DNA of 64,000 nucleotides, from assembly GCF_003989795.1 (NCBI RefSeq), contig NZ_RZHG01000008.1, forward strand, positions 62,001-126,000, written 5' to 3'. Source of the DNA: Vreelandella andesensis (GTDB lineage Bacteria > Pseudomonadota > Gammaproteobacteria > Pseudomonadales > Halomonadaceae). How positions within the stretch are numbered: position 1 is the stretch's first letter; every line of letters begins with the position of its first letter. Under the pieces are notes generated by a model. That model did not search any database and was not told the DNA's origin. It saw only the letters and a list, made by a program, of their open reading frames with translations. This document shows, in pieces, positions 53,134 through 62,331 of this stretch. Made by a program: the position numbers and the translations under genes.

Positions 53134-53397
53134 TTACTTCTGCATGGAACGCTGGAACATACGGTTCATTTCTTCACGGTTCTGCTGAGACATCTGCAGA
53201 GCAGCTTGCGCGTCGCGCTGAGCTTGGTTAGCAGTGTTCATTGCTTGTGAAGCCATGCTGCGTGCTTCTGCGGCATCAGCCTGTGCAGATTCAGCAGTCA
53301 TGCGAACTTCTTCCAGAGCGCTGGTAGAAGCACAGCCAGCTAGGATTGCCAGTGAAGCGGCAGCGGCAGTCATCTTCAGAGCAGTCTTCAGAGTCAT
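53134..53397 (-). CDS. oprI: OprI/Lpp-like major outer-membrane lipoprotein
   Basis: 87-residue alanine-zipper lipoprotein. The lipobox LAGC gives acylated Cys22. The mature part is one amphipathic Ala/Gln/Met-rich helix with heptads, and the chain ends in Lys87, the residue linked to diaminopimelate in Braun's lipoprotein. Closest in character to Pseudomonas OprI. It lies between two L,D-transpeptidase genes, which supports covalent attachment. It has a long AT-rich 5' region (53398-53618), as expected for a highly expressed gene. Confidence 0.9.
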   Translation of the reverse strand: MTLKTALKMTAAAASLAILAGCASTSALEEVRMTAESAQADAAEARSMASQAMNTANQAQRDAQAALQMSQQNREEMNRMFQRSMQK

Positions 53398-53618
53398 AGT
53401 GTTCTCCTTGAGTCTTCCTTGGGTACAACATTAAGGGTATGACAAATTTGAGGCTAATGCGTTAGCTAAATTTGTCTACCTGCGGTGCAGGTTCTTTATA
53501 GCGACTTGTACCATGGCTTTACACCAAAGAACGCAAGTCAAACGCTGTTTTATAATAGTCCACAGCGGTTGTCTATAGCCACGTATTCAAAACCATAAAC
53601 TTCCTTCAACGGCATAGC

Positions 53619-54263
53619 CTAGCGGATCACCACGCGAGTGCCAACACCTACCAGCGAAGCGACACGCTCAATTTGCTCATTAGTAACGGCAACACAACCC
53701 TGGGTCCAGTGATACTGGCCATGAATATCAGGATCACCACTGCCAATGCCATGTATGCCAATGGCGCCGCCCAGTGCCGTATTCTGAGGCGGAGAGCCGT
53801 GACGCCGATAGTGATCAAAATAAGCATCGTAATCCGCCTGGGAATAAATGCCTTTTTCGAGCGCCATCCTTGCATGAGGTGGCGTAGGATAATCGATACC
53901 AATAAAGATATGCCACTGACTTTCGTAATTAAATCGATTAATTCGAAACTCGCCAAGCGGTGTTACATTATCTCCACGGATCCGCTGGGTCTTCGCTCCA
54001 CCTCGCCCAAGTGATACAGGCGCGTAGTGCTCAACCAACGTATCACCACGGTAAACACTCAACGTAGCGTCTTTATCATCGATTAACACCCAGAGCTCAT
54101 TGGTGTGACGCGGAATACTTGCTCGGGAAAGCAGCGACTCAACAAGGTCTGTAGGCTCGTAATTATTTAGGGTACTAGAAGAAGCACTGGAAGCCGCTGC
54201 GCTGGCCACAACAGGCCATCCCAGCGCCAACGCTAAAAAACGGCGACGGTTTACGGGCATCAT
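53619..54263 (-). CDS. L,D-transpeptidase (YkuD), Tat-like signal
   Basis: 214-residue single-domain YkuD protein. The catalytic block IGIHGIGSGDPDIH (His171) and WTQGCVAVTN (Cys190) is intact. LysM is absent, in contrast to the transpeptidase at 51918. The N-terminus MMPVNRRRFLALALGW followed by VVASAAA looks like a twin-arginine signal peptide. It may form 3-3 cross-links or anchor lipoprotein; sequence does not decide which. Confidence 0.9.
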   Translation of the reverse strand: MMPVNRRRFLALALGWPVVASAAASSASSSTLNNYEPTDLVESLLSRASIPRHTNELWVLIDDKDATLSVYRGDTLVEHYAPVSLGRGGAKTQRIRGDNVTPLGEFRINRFNYESQWHIFIGIDYPTPPHARMALEKGIYSQADYDAYFDHYRRHGSPPQNTALGGAIGIHGIGSGDPDIHGQYHWTQGCVAVTNEQIERVASLVGVGTRVVIR

Positions 54264-54436
54264 TATTGCTCTCTATACAGGCTAGAACTGCCAGCCAACA
54301 AAGCATTTGTTGGGAACGTTATACCCTATTCTCATACCAATTGTCAGTGCCTGAACAAGCCAATTAATACGACGATTCTTCAGTGTTGGCAACCGCGCCA
54401 TTGTGAAACGCCATCTTGATAACACTAAATTCCTAC

Positions 54437-54901
54437 TTAAATGTCTTCAAATTCTTGCATACTTACGACTAGTTTACGCGCTTCTGCATTATGTCCTTCT
54501 GCCAAAGAGTTAAAGAAAGTCTCTTCTGGCTCTATTTTTGAGCGTGATGCACGATGCTCATAAAGACTCTGCAACTTACTGTGCGACTCAACCGCTGCGT
54601 GAGTTAGCTCATCAATAGAATCTGCCACTGTTTGTTGAACAAGTGCCTCGAGCATCGGAGGTTGAGGAAAATCACTAGGATCATCAAACCAAATTTCCAA
54701 CACTTCTTTGTGGTCAGAGCCATCATTGAAAAGCGCTTCCAGACCGGTTTTCATCCGTAGTTCACTGTCAGCTAAATAGGTTAATGCCATCGCAAGACGC
54801 TGAGATTCGCTTGAATCGGCGGCCGCGCGATACTGACGCGCCATGTGCCCATGGTAGCCCGCGGCCCATTCAACTAAGTCTTTGACTTGGTTATAGCGCA
54901 T
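54437..54901 (-). CDS. Small all-helical protein of unknown function
   Basis: Not recognised. 154 residues, acidic, no signal or TM, predicted mostly helix. An N-terminal region VEWAAGYHGHMARQYR and spaced Glu/His residues (TYLADSELRMKTGLEAL, AAVESHSKLQSLYEHRAS) loosely recall ferritin-like four-helix bundles, but no ExxH pair is clear. It lies 53 nt after the 55416 gene on the same strand, in the topA transcript. Confidence 0.75.
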   Translation of the reverse strand: MRYNQVKDLVEWAAGYHGHMARQYRAAADSSESQRLAMALTYLADSELRMKTGLEALFNDGSDHKEVLEIWFDDPSDFPQPPMLEALVQQTVADSIDELTHAAVESHSKLQSLYEHRASRSKIEPEETFFNSLAEGHNAEARKLVVSMQEFEDI

Positions 54902-54954
54902 CTATATCTCCTTTTGCGATTCATCTTCACTAAGCAGTGGGTTTATGTCGATGA

Positions 54955-55416
54955 CTACCACTCTTGGCTAGTTTCTCGTAATGATGCAATGTCGCGTTTT
55001 GCGGCATGAAGGTTAGTTAACAGCTGATCAGCAACGCTCATCTGACTGCCAACAGCAATCATAGCGGGATTTTGCACAACGCGCTTACCCGCTCCTTCAT
55101 CACTATGCAGCTTATCAACTTGCTCTATTAGCCAATGTAACCAGCTATCCGATTGATACCTCATGTCTCTTAAGCGCTGTAGCTCAGCAACAGCAGGGCC
55201 TTCTTCGTTGAGAAGCACCTGCCAACCATGTTCGTTAAGACGTGCGTGCTCGGTCACTTCTTTGAGTAGCGAATTTAATGCCAGCTCGAAGAGCGCCAGA
55301 GCGCTCTCCTCAATCGCCATTTGCCGAGCCGGGGTGTGCTCGTCACTACCTGTTGGAAGACCAATCAAAAGCTCAGCTTGATACAGCAACTGATTAGTGC
55401 GCGAACGTGGGCTCAC
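54955..55416 (-). CDS. DUF6586-like protein downstream of topA
   Basis: 153 residues, helical, beginning [19 protein letters not shown], no signal or TM. Its ATG overlaps the topA stop (ATGA, 55413-55416), so translation is coupled. A similar small protein follows topA in Pseudomonas (PA3010 region, DUF6586). I am fairly sure of the positional orthology and less sure of the family name. Function unknown. Confidence 0.75.
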   Translation of the reverse strand: MSPRSRTNQLLYQAELLIGLPTGSDEHTPARQMAIEESALALFELALNSLLKEVTEHARLNEHGWQVLLNEEGPAVAELQRLRDMRYQSDSWLHWLIEQVDKLHSDEGAGKRVVQNPAMIAVGSQMSVADQLLTNLHAAKRDIASLRETSQEW

Positions 55417-58040
55417 TTACGTTTATCCTCTACGTGCCATTTGCCTGCTTCAAATGTCGCTTTCCACCCGGTGGCTTTGCCCTCTTCATCGGTCATCACG
55501 TACTGCTCTTTATTTTTCCGTGAGTAACGAATCTGCGCAGGACGTCCATCCGGATCCTCGCTGGGCGCCTTCAGAATAAAATGATACTTTTCCGGCAGTT
55601 CGTCAGCATGGGCTTTTAGCTCTTTTACCAGCGGCGGCCGTGTTTCACGATTTTTAGGAAACTTACTGGCCGCAAGGAATAAGCCGCTAGCACCATCACG
55701 CAGCACATAGTGGTCGTCTACCTTTTGACAGGCCAGTTCCGGCATAGAGATAGGATCCATTTTAGGCGGCGCCACGTCACCACTGCGAAGTAACTTGCGG
55801 GTATTTTTACACTCACTGTTGGTGCAGCCAAAGTATTTTCCAAATCGCCCCGACTTAAGCTGCATCTCGGCACCACATTTATCACATTCGATAATGGGAC
55901 CATCGTACCCTTTGATTTTAAATTTACCTGTTTCCACTTCATAACCATCACAATCAGGGCTGTTACCACAAATATGCAGTTTTCGACCCTCATCGATTAG
56001 ATAATTATCCATGGCAGTACCACACTTCTGACAACGGCGCTTCGCACGCAGTGCGTTGGTTTCTGCTTCTTCACCTGCGTCTTCTGCAACGGCTTCTTCG
56101 CCAGGAATTAAGTCAATGGTTGTTTTGCAGCGCTCTTTTGGGGGCAGGTTATAACCACTGCATCCCAAAAACACGCCAGTAGAGGCGGTCCGAATCTGCA
56201 TTTTTCGACCGCAGCTTGGGCAGTCAATGTCTGTAGGAACAGGCTGGTTAGGACGCATTCCTTCATCGCTTTCCGCTTTGCTAAGCTCTTGGCTGAATTC
56301 GCCGTAGAACGCATCCAGCAGGGCTTGCCAGTTGCGCTCACCTTCTGCAACTTCATCCAAGCTATCTTCCATGCGAGCTGTAAACGAGTAATCCATCAAG
56401 TCTGGGAAAGACTCTTTCAATCTTTCGGTGACGATATCACCCAACTTCTCAGCATAAAAACGACGACTTTCTAATTTCACATAGCCACGATCCTGAATCG
56501 TGGAAATAATAGACGCATAGGTAGAAGGACGACCAATGCCTTGCTTCTCGAGCTCTTTTACTAAGCTGGCTTCCGTGTAACGTGGAGCAGGCTTAGTAAA
56601 GTGCTGTTGCGGGTCAAGATTCTCAAGCGCCATTGCCGTGCCCTTTGGCAAATCAGGCAGGCTTTGATCTTCATTTTTACCCGATGGTTTCATTACCCGT
56701 GTGTAACCATCAAACTTAAGCACTCGTCCTTTGGCGCGCAAATCGTAGCCGTCCACCTCAACACTCAGCGTACTGGAAAGATACTCGGCGGGTGTCATCT
56801 GACAGGCTACAAATTGACGCCAAATCAGCTCGTAAAGGCGTTCTGCGTCTCGCTCCATACCAGAAAGATCATTTGCATTTCGCTCAACACTAGAGGGTCT
56901 GATTGCCTCGTGAGCTTCTTGAGCACTCTCTTTGCTGCTGTAACGGTTAGGCGATTCCGGCAAATAGCGTGCGCCGTACTCATCGTCAATAAACGAACGA
57001 ACACTTTCCACCGCATCCTTTGAAAGATTGGTGGAATCGGTACGCATATAAGTAATGTAGCCGGCCTCGTAGAGGCGCTGGGCCATGGTCATGGTTTTCT
57101 TAACGGAAAAACCTAATCGGCCACTGGCGGCTTGCTGCAATGTAGAAGTGATAAACGGCGCAGTAGGCTTGGAACTCGTCGGCTTATCTTCACGGGAGGT
57201 AATCGCAAGCTTGGCTTTAAGCAGCTGTTCAATACGCGCAAGCGTGTCTTTTTCGGAAGTGGGACGGAAGGGCTTGCCATCTTGACGCACCAGCGCAAAT
57301 CTAACGAGCTCGCCGTCCGGAGAAGCGAGATCCGCATGCACATCCCAAAACTCTTCTGGAATAAACGCACGGATTTCTCGCTCACGCTCAACGATTAGGC
57401 GAACCGCAACAGATTGGACACGGCCCGCAGATAAGCCCCTAGCAATCTTGGCCCACAATAACGGGGAAAGCATAAAACCGACGACGCGATCCAAAAAGCG
57501 GCGCGCTTGCTGCGCCTCCACGCGGGGAATATTGAGCGCCCCAGGCGATTTGAAAGCGTCCTGAATGGCATTTTTGGTAATTTCATTAAATACGACACGC
57601 TTGTAGCGACTGTCATCGCCACCGATGGTCTCGCGCAGGTGCCAAGCAATCGCCTCCCCTTCGCGATCCAAATCCGTTGCGAGATAAACGGCATCCGCTT
57701 TTTCGGCTAGCTTCTTTAGTTCCGCAACAACTTTTTCTTTGCCCGGCAACACTTCATAGCGCGCTTCCCAACCATTCCCCGGATCAATCCCCATCCGCCT
57801 TATTAATTGATCATGAGCCTTACGTTTCTTGTACTCTACTTTTTCTTCCGCCGACATCTTGCGTGTTGCCGCAGCCTGGCGAGCGCGCTCCTTCGGGTCG
57901 GAGGCTGCCTTACCTGAGCCGCTGGTCGGCAGGTCACGGATATGACCCACGCTCGACTTTACGATGAAATCGTTGCCGAGATATTTATTGATCGTCTTCG
58001 CTTTCGCAGGCGACTCGACGATGACCAGTGACTTGCCCAT
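55413..58040 (-). CDS. topA: DNA topoisomerase I
   Basis: Type IA enzyme that relaxes negative supercoils. 875 residues. TOPRIM domain with [12 protein letters not shown] (res. 6-17) and DLDREGEA (res. 123-130). The active-site Tyr331 is in [14 protein letters not shown]. Three C-terminal four-cysteine zinc ribbons lie at about res. 607-638, 670-697 and 719-744, followed by a basic tail. The TOPRIM insert about res. 42-75 (Lys/Arg/Ala-rich) is typical for this lineage. Confidence 0.97.
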   Translation of the reverse strand: MGKSLVIVESPAKAKTINKYLGNDFIVKSSVGHIRDLPTSGSGKAASDPKERARQAAATRKMSAEEKVEYKKRKAHDQLIRRMGIDPGNGWEARYEVLPGKEKVVAELKKLAEKADAVYLATDLDREGEAIAWHLRETIGGDDSRYKRVVFNEITKNAIQDAFKSPGALNIPRVEAQQARRFLDRVVGFMLSPLLWAKIARGLSAGRVQSVAVRLIVEREREIRAFIPEEFWDVHADLASPDGELVRFALVRQDGKPFRPTSEKDTLARIEQLLKAKLAITSREDKPTSSKPTAPFITSTLQQAASGRLGFSVKKTMTMAQRLYEAGYITYMRTDSTNLSKDAVESVRSFIDDEYGARYLPESPNRYSSKESAQEAHEAIRPSSVERNANDLSGMERDAERLYELIWRQFVACQMTPAEYLSSTLSVEVDGYDLRAKGRVLKFDGYTRVMKPSGKNEDQSLPDLPKGTAMALENLDPQQHFTKPAPRYTEASLVKELEKQGIGRPSTYASIISTIQDRGYVKLESRRFYAEKLGDIVTERLKESFPDLMDYSFTARMEDSLDEVAEGERNWQALLDAFYGEFSQELSKAESDEGMRPNQPVPTDIDCPSCGRKMQIRTASTGVFLGCSGYNLPPKERCKTTIDLIPGEEAVAEDAGEEAETNALRAKRRCQKCGTAMDNYLIDEGRKLHICGNSPDCDGYEVETGKFKIKGYDGPIIECDKCGAEMQLKSGRFGKYFGCTNSECKNTRKLLRSGDVAPPKMDPISMPELACQKVDDHYVLRDGASGLFLAASKFPKNRETRPPLVKELKAHADELPEKYHFILKAPSEDPDGRPAQIRYSRKNKEQYVMTDEEGKATGWKATFEAGKWHVEDKRK

Positions 58041-58292
58041 AGTGCTCCACTTTCCTAATGCTTAGGCGCTATCGCCCATGCTCTGAATACGTTGTCGCCT
58101 GTCGTTACCACTTGACGACCATGAGAAAAATGCGCCTACCCTACCCCAGGCCTGCAACAAGCGCCAGTAACAACCGACGTTCAGCTAACAAACTAATGCT
58201 GAACCAAGAGGTGTTTAACACCACTATTTTTCGTAATGAAGTAGCTAGACACTAGACTGCCAATATGCAAACGGCAACCCAAAATACGCAAA
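58041..58292. promoter_or_regulatory. topA upstream region with a 13-bp palindrome
   Basis: No supported gene. A perfect inverted repeat GGTGTT-T-AACACC lies at 58210-58222. The region also holds AT-rich tracts suited to the topA promoter. A 65-codon open frame at 58058 has no coding character and is not called. Confidence 0.35.
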
Positions 58293-58326
58293 CAAAAAAA
58301 CGCCCCTGGATGAAAACAGGGGCGTA
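58293..58326 (-). terminator. Rho-independent terminator after the DUF3141 gene
   Basis: On the minus strand CGCCCCTG pairs with CAGGGGCG around TTTTCATC, followed by seven T (58294-58300). Confidence 0.9.
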
Positions 58327-58343
58327 GATAGGCATTACAACTC

Positions 58344-60842
58344 TTAGCGTTTGCGCGGTGGTTTCCTACGCGATGCCGCTCTTGACGGTGACTTACTTGC
58401 TTCCTTGGGCGCCTCTGCCTTTACGCTGCTAGAAGCATTTTCCGCCGAAGCAACCTCTGCTGACGCGCCTTCAACTGAAGAACTTACAGCCGCCTGAGTA
58501 TCAACTGCGGCGCTTTCAGCCACCACTTTTTTAGCATCTTTAGCTTCAGCGTCTGGCTTACTCTCTATTGCCTTCGGCTGAGCAGCTTTCGGCGGCCGCG
58601 CCTTGTCAAATAACGCGGTTACCTGATCAAAGCGCTCTGCTGCGTGCTCTGACAACTCTCCGCTCGCGGCGAACACATGTTTAAGGTGCTCGATATGACC
58701 GTCAATATCGCTATCACTTTGCCCTTTTAACAGCTCAGGCAATGACGATAGTGCAAGCTCACGATCTAATTTCAGGATAAAGAACTGGTCGCGCACCAAC
58801 CGCTTGAATTCACTCAGCGTTGAACTAGGCTCCAGTTCCGCACGGGAAGCACGTAACCGTTTGAAATTACGTTCATCAGTTGCAGGTGCACCGCCCAACA
58901 CATAGATAACCGAGCGCATGACAGCTTCATGAGCACCACCCTGAGCAATTTTATTACGCAGCTCGTTTTTGCGGTTCTCAACGAAACGTTTATGCTCTGG
59001 CTCTGCCCCAGGGCGACGACGGTGCACATGGGCATCGCCATGCAGGCCTACCGCTGCTTGCAAAAGAGGCTGTCCGTAAATATCCATAAACAGTCTTTCT
59101 GTCGTGCTATCGCGCAAATCCCGTACTGCATTGAGGTTGGCAACTATTTGATCGGAGCACATGGTTTCTAGCGCTTTGAAAACATTATCCTGGCCCACTT
59201 GCTGACGATTGCGACGAACGGCTTCAGCCATGACCGGCAGTGGAACTGACAGTGGATTACGATCAGATAGGAGCTTGTAGCCTAACCGAATAGGATGCAT
59301 CCGACGAATCCAGCGCGCTGCCTCTGGCGTCATCGTGGCTTGCAACCAGGGTTGGACGTACAGTCGATAGAAACCAAGATTGATCTCAGAAATACGTGCA
59401 ACAGTAGCGAATCGACGATCATCTTCAGGATTATGCATCACATCCTGATCAAGCTCATCAAAGTTACGCGCTGTAAATTCAAGCAAATAGTCGCGCTCAA
59501 TTAACTCCGCATCATCCCGTTCACTGACATGCGAGACCGTTGTTTCATACAGCCCAGGCGGCATAACATCGATATAGTCCATGTTTGCCGTGAATTCTGT
59601 ATGCTCCTTGCGAGATACACTGCCGGAAACAAATATTCCTAAATGCCCCGTTGTATCGTGCATGCAGTAAACGATCGTCTGTTCGTTGGCGATAATATCT
59701 TCCTCGCCTTCGTATAAATCACGAATCCAACCTAGCGCCTGTGGCGGCGGCGTTATGTCGTCACCGCGCGAGCAAAATACGACAACAGGCGAGCGCACAT
59801 TTCGCAGATCAACACGACGACCATCGCGGGTCACTAACTGAGCGGTCGAGAGGCGATTGCCGACAAATAGATTATCAACAATATATTGGATCTCTTGGCC
59901 ACCTAAAACGACGTGACCACCCCACCACCGTTCAAACTCTAAATAACGTTTAGATTCGGTATCGATGTTGTCGTACAGGTGATACTGCTTTTTCCAGTAG
60001 GTATTAGCTGGGTTGAGACGCTCAAAGTTTTGCACTAGCCACGCGCCGTCGAAAAGACCATTACCAATGTCACTAGTTAAGGCCGTAATCCAGCTTCCAC
60101 CGGCCATACCACCGGTATAGCGCATAGGGGCTTTGCCGTGCTCTCCCGCCCAATAAGAAAGCGGCGCGCCCGCAATAAGAATCGGGCCGAACACATCCGG
60201 CTCAAGCGCCGCCGCCATCATTATTTGCCAACCCGCCTGGCAGTTGCCCACGACCATCGGTTTTTCAGTTGTTTCTGGATGCAAAGCGATAACATGGCGT
60301 AAAAACGCAATTTCCGCTTCTATCACATCCTCAACGGTTTGGCCGTGCTCAGGAAAAGGTAAGAAACCAATAAAATAACAAGGATGACCAGCTTTTAAAG
60401 CAACCCCAAGTTCACTATCAGGCTTGAAACCGCCAATCCCCGGGCCATGCCCTGCCCTGGGGTCCACGACCACAAATGGGCGCATTTCAGGGTCAATCTG
60501 AATGTGGCTAGGGGGAAGCACTCTCAGCAGTTCATAGTTAGTCGGATGCGGCAGCGTGCGTCCATCAACGAGCACTTCCGTCTCAAACCCAAGTACGTTG
60601 GGCTTGGTTTGTTCCATATGCTCAAGGTATTGGTTTCCGCGTTCGCGCATAACATCCCAATACAGGACGCTACGCTCAAAACTGTCGCGCCAATAGCTCG
60701 CTGCAGCCCGTCCGAATCCGAACGGGTCTACCATACTCGCAAGGGCCTCGCCGCCCGGCAGTGGCGTCATTTGATCAGACATTCCTGGCCACAGGCTTTT
60801 CAGCGCATTGCCAGGCAACATAGGATGAGCGAGAAAGTTCAT
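58344..60842 (-). CDS. DUF3141 protein, PHA-synthase-like alpha/beta hydrolase
   Basis: 832 residues from ATG 60842 (GGAG 5 nt upstream; a longer frame adds 20 residues). Residues about 75-415 look like a PhaC-type alpha/beta fold: nucleophile elbow VGNCQAGWQ (Cys201), WWGGHVVLGGQEIQYIVDNLFVGN, acid SRGDDITPP (Asp361/362) and His400 in DTTGHLGIF. The middle part (about 430-745) is helical. The C-terminal ~85 residues are Ala/Ser/Glu-rich, ending in a Lys/Arg/Pro tail. DUF3141 members are often found with polyhydroxyalkanoate genes, but their activity is not established. Divergent from a LysR gene. Confidence 0.85.
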   Translation of the reverse strand: MNFLAHPMLPGNALKSLWPGMSDQMTPLPGGEALASMVDPFGFGRAAASYWRDSFERSVLYWDVMRERGNQYLEHMEQTKPNVLGFETEVLVDGRTLPHPTNYELLRVLPPSHIQIDPEMRPFVVVDPRAGHGPGIGGFKPDSELGVALKAGHPCYFIGFLPFPEHGQTVEDVIEAEIAFLRHVIALHPETTEKPMVVGNCQAGWQIMMAAALEPDVFGPILIAGAPLSYWAGEHGKAPMRYTGGMAGGSWITALTSDIGNGLFDGAWLVQNFERLNPANTYWKKQYHLYDNIDTESKRYLEFERWWGGHVVLGGQEIQYIVDNLFVGNRLSTAQLVTRDGRRVDLRNVRSPVVVFCSRGDDITPPPQALGWIRDLYEGEEDIIANEQTIVYCMHDTTGHLGIFVSGSVSRKEHTEFTANMDYIDVMPPGLYETTVSHVSERDDAELIERDYLLEFTARNFDELDQDVMHNPEDDRRFATVARISEINLGFYRLYVQPWLQATMTPEAARWIRRMHPIRLGYKLLSDRNPLSVPLPVMAEAVRRNRQQVGQDNVFKALETMCSDQIVANLNAVRDLRDSTTERLFMDIYGQPLLQAAVGLHGDAHVHRRRPGAEPEHKRFVENRKNELRNKIAQGGAHEAVMRSVIYVLGGAPATDERNFKRLRASRAELEPSSTLSEFKRLVRDQFFILKLDRELALSSLPELLKGQSDSDIDGHIEHLKHVFAASGELSEHAAERFDQVTALFDKARPPKAAQPKAIESKPDAEAKDAKKVVAESAAVDTQAAVSSSVEGASAEVASAENASSSVKAEAPKEASKSPSRAASRRKPPRKR

Positions 60843-61070
60843 AAATTCTCCCATTGGGTTGATGCAAAGCATCTGTCCCGAAGCGATGATGCTGCAATGC
60901 AATATAGTTTAGGCCACTCACTGCCTAACGTCGATGCTTACCTTTGCAAATTCATCATTGTTGTCATAAAGACGCCGCACATTATCGGTGATAGCATTTC
61001 CGGCGTAATGCTGAGGCTTTTTGTTTTTTGGCACTTTCTATCTTCGGAGGGTGTATACCTAGAGGTTGTT
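60843..61070. promoter_or_regulatory. Divergent spacer between DUF3141 and LysR genes
   Basis: 228 bp between the two ATGs. A longer frame on each strand reads into it, but the SD-supported starts place both promoters here. No strong operator palindrome was found. Confidence 0.4.
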
Positions 61071-62060
61071 ATGTCATCCCTTACACTACTCAACCGTTTG
61101 ACCTTCCGGCAATTACAGGTATTCCAGGCAGTCCACCACCAGCGCTCCTACTCACGCGCAGCCGAGCAGCTAGGATTAACACAGCCTGCAGTTAGCGCAC
61201 AAATTCGCCAATTAGAACTCGCTCTTGGTCAGCCGCTGTTTAAATATGCCGGTAAAACCCTTCACGTACTACCTGCTGCGGATACCCTATCACTTTCTAC
61301 ACGCGAAATTTTTGGGCAGCTTTCTAGACTGCAAATGAATCTCTCGGAGATTAATGGCCATATCAGCGGCGAACTGAACATCGCAGCAGTATCCTCAGCG
61401 CAATATGTGGTGCCTTACTTACTAGCGCGGTTTCGAGCACGCTATCCAGACGTACGAATTCGCTTAAGGGTATGCAACCGCAGTCAAGCGTTGGAGAGGC
61501 TGGCTGAACAAAAAGATGATGTCGTGATTATGGCCATGGTGCCTGATGACGACGATTTGGTAGTGATGCCCATTCTTGAAAATGAGCTCATCGCTCTAGT
61601 ATGGCCAGACCACCCACTACTTCATATGGAAGCACCGACATTAGCCGACTTTGCCCGCCATTATGTATTGATGCGCGAGCCAGGCTCTGGAGTGCGTGCC
61701 GCGTTTGAACAGCTGGCTGTTGACCAAGAAGTAGGCCTTCCCCACCGCATTGAACTAGGCACCAATGAAGCGATTAAACAAGGCATCATGGCCCACCTGG
61801 GCGTTGCCGTTTTGCCCCGCATGGCGGTTCAACTTGAACTAGGCCAGGAACTGCTATCGGAGCTCCCTTTACCTAACTTCCCCATTCGGCGCTCATGGTG
61901 CACGGTGTATCGTCGTGATCACTTCCCAACGCCAGTCGCTGATCTTTTTATACGTTTTATAAGAGAAAACCTGACGGATTTTCGTCGCTATTTCCAAGCT
62001 CCTTCTAGCCCTTTGCCTAGCCACGGCGTTTCCTGCCTACCTTTATTGCCAGTACAGTAA
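61071..62060 (+). CDS. LysR family transcriptional regulator (CbbR-like)
   Basis: 329 residues from ATG 61071 (AGAGG 5 nt upstream). The much longer open frame starting at 60447 is antisense to the DUF3141 gene and not supported. Winged helix at about res. 8-68 (LTFRQLQVFQAVHHQRSYSR, then TQPAVSAQIRQLELALGQPL); effector domain from about res. 95. The HTH resembles CbbR/CysB-type members, but no RuBisCO genes are present. It may control the divergent DUF3141 gene. Confidence 0.88.
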   Translation: MSSLTLLNRLTFRQLQVFQAVHHQRSYSRAAEQLGLTQPAVSAQIRQLELALGQPLFKYAGKTLHVLPAADTLSLSTREIFGQLSRLQMNLSEINGHISGELNIAAVSSAQYVVPYLLARFRARYPDVRIRLRVCNRSQALERLAEQKDDVVIMAMVPDDDDLVVMPILENELIALVWPDHPLLHMEAPTLADFARHYVLMREPGSGVRAAFEQLAVDQEVGLPHRIELGTNEAIKQGIMAHLGVAVLPRMAVQLELGQELLSELPLPNFPIRRSWCTVYRRDHFPTPVADLFIRFIRENLTDFRRYFQAPSSPLPSHGVSCLPLLPVQ

Positions 62061-62075
62061 GTTATCGATTTAGAG

Positions 62076-62157
62076 ATCTGTTGGTTGGTGGGCGGCTATA
62101 TAGTGGTTTGATAAACAGGGCGACAAATAGGGCTTAGTGTCTTGCTAACCAACAGAT
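62076..62157. repeat. 82-bp element bounded by perfect 11-bp inverted repeats
   Basis: ATCTGTTGGTT (62076-62086) and AACCAACAGAT (62147-62157) flank 60 bp just after the LysR stop. No clear target-site duplication. It could be a MITE remnant or an mRNA stem. Confidence 0.5.
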
Positions 62158-62331
62158 ATGTTACATTAGGCCATCATCTACGTATCATTCAGACTATTCA
62201 GGATTTGGCATGTATTCGCGCAGGCGATCCAACTGTCAACGCCATGGCATTAAAGCGCCATCGCCATCGCATATGGTTAGACGCCACATCGTTTGGGCAT
62301 TGCCTGCCGCACAGTAGAGAGGCTCCCTCCT

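Noticed and set aside
60447..61070. Long in-frame N-terminal extension of the LysR gene (total 537 codons)
   Set aside because: The first ~208 codons are antisense to the DUF3141 gene. LysR similarity starts at the ATG at 61071, which has a well-spaced SD.
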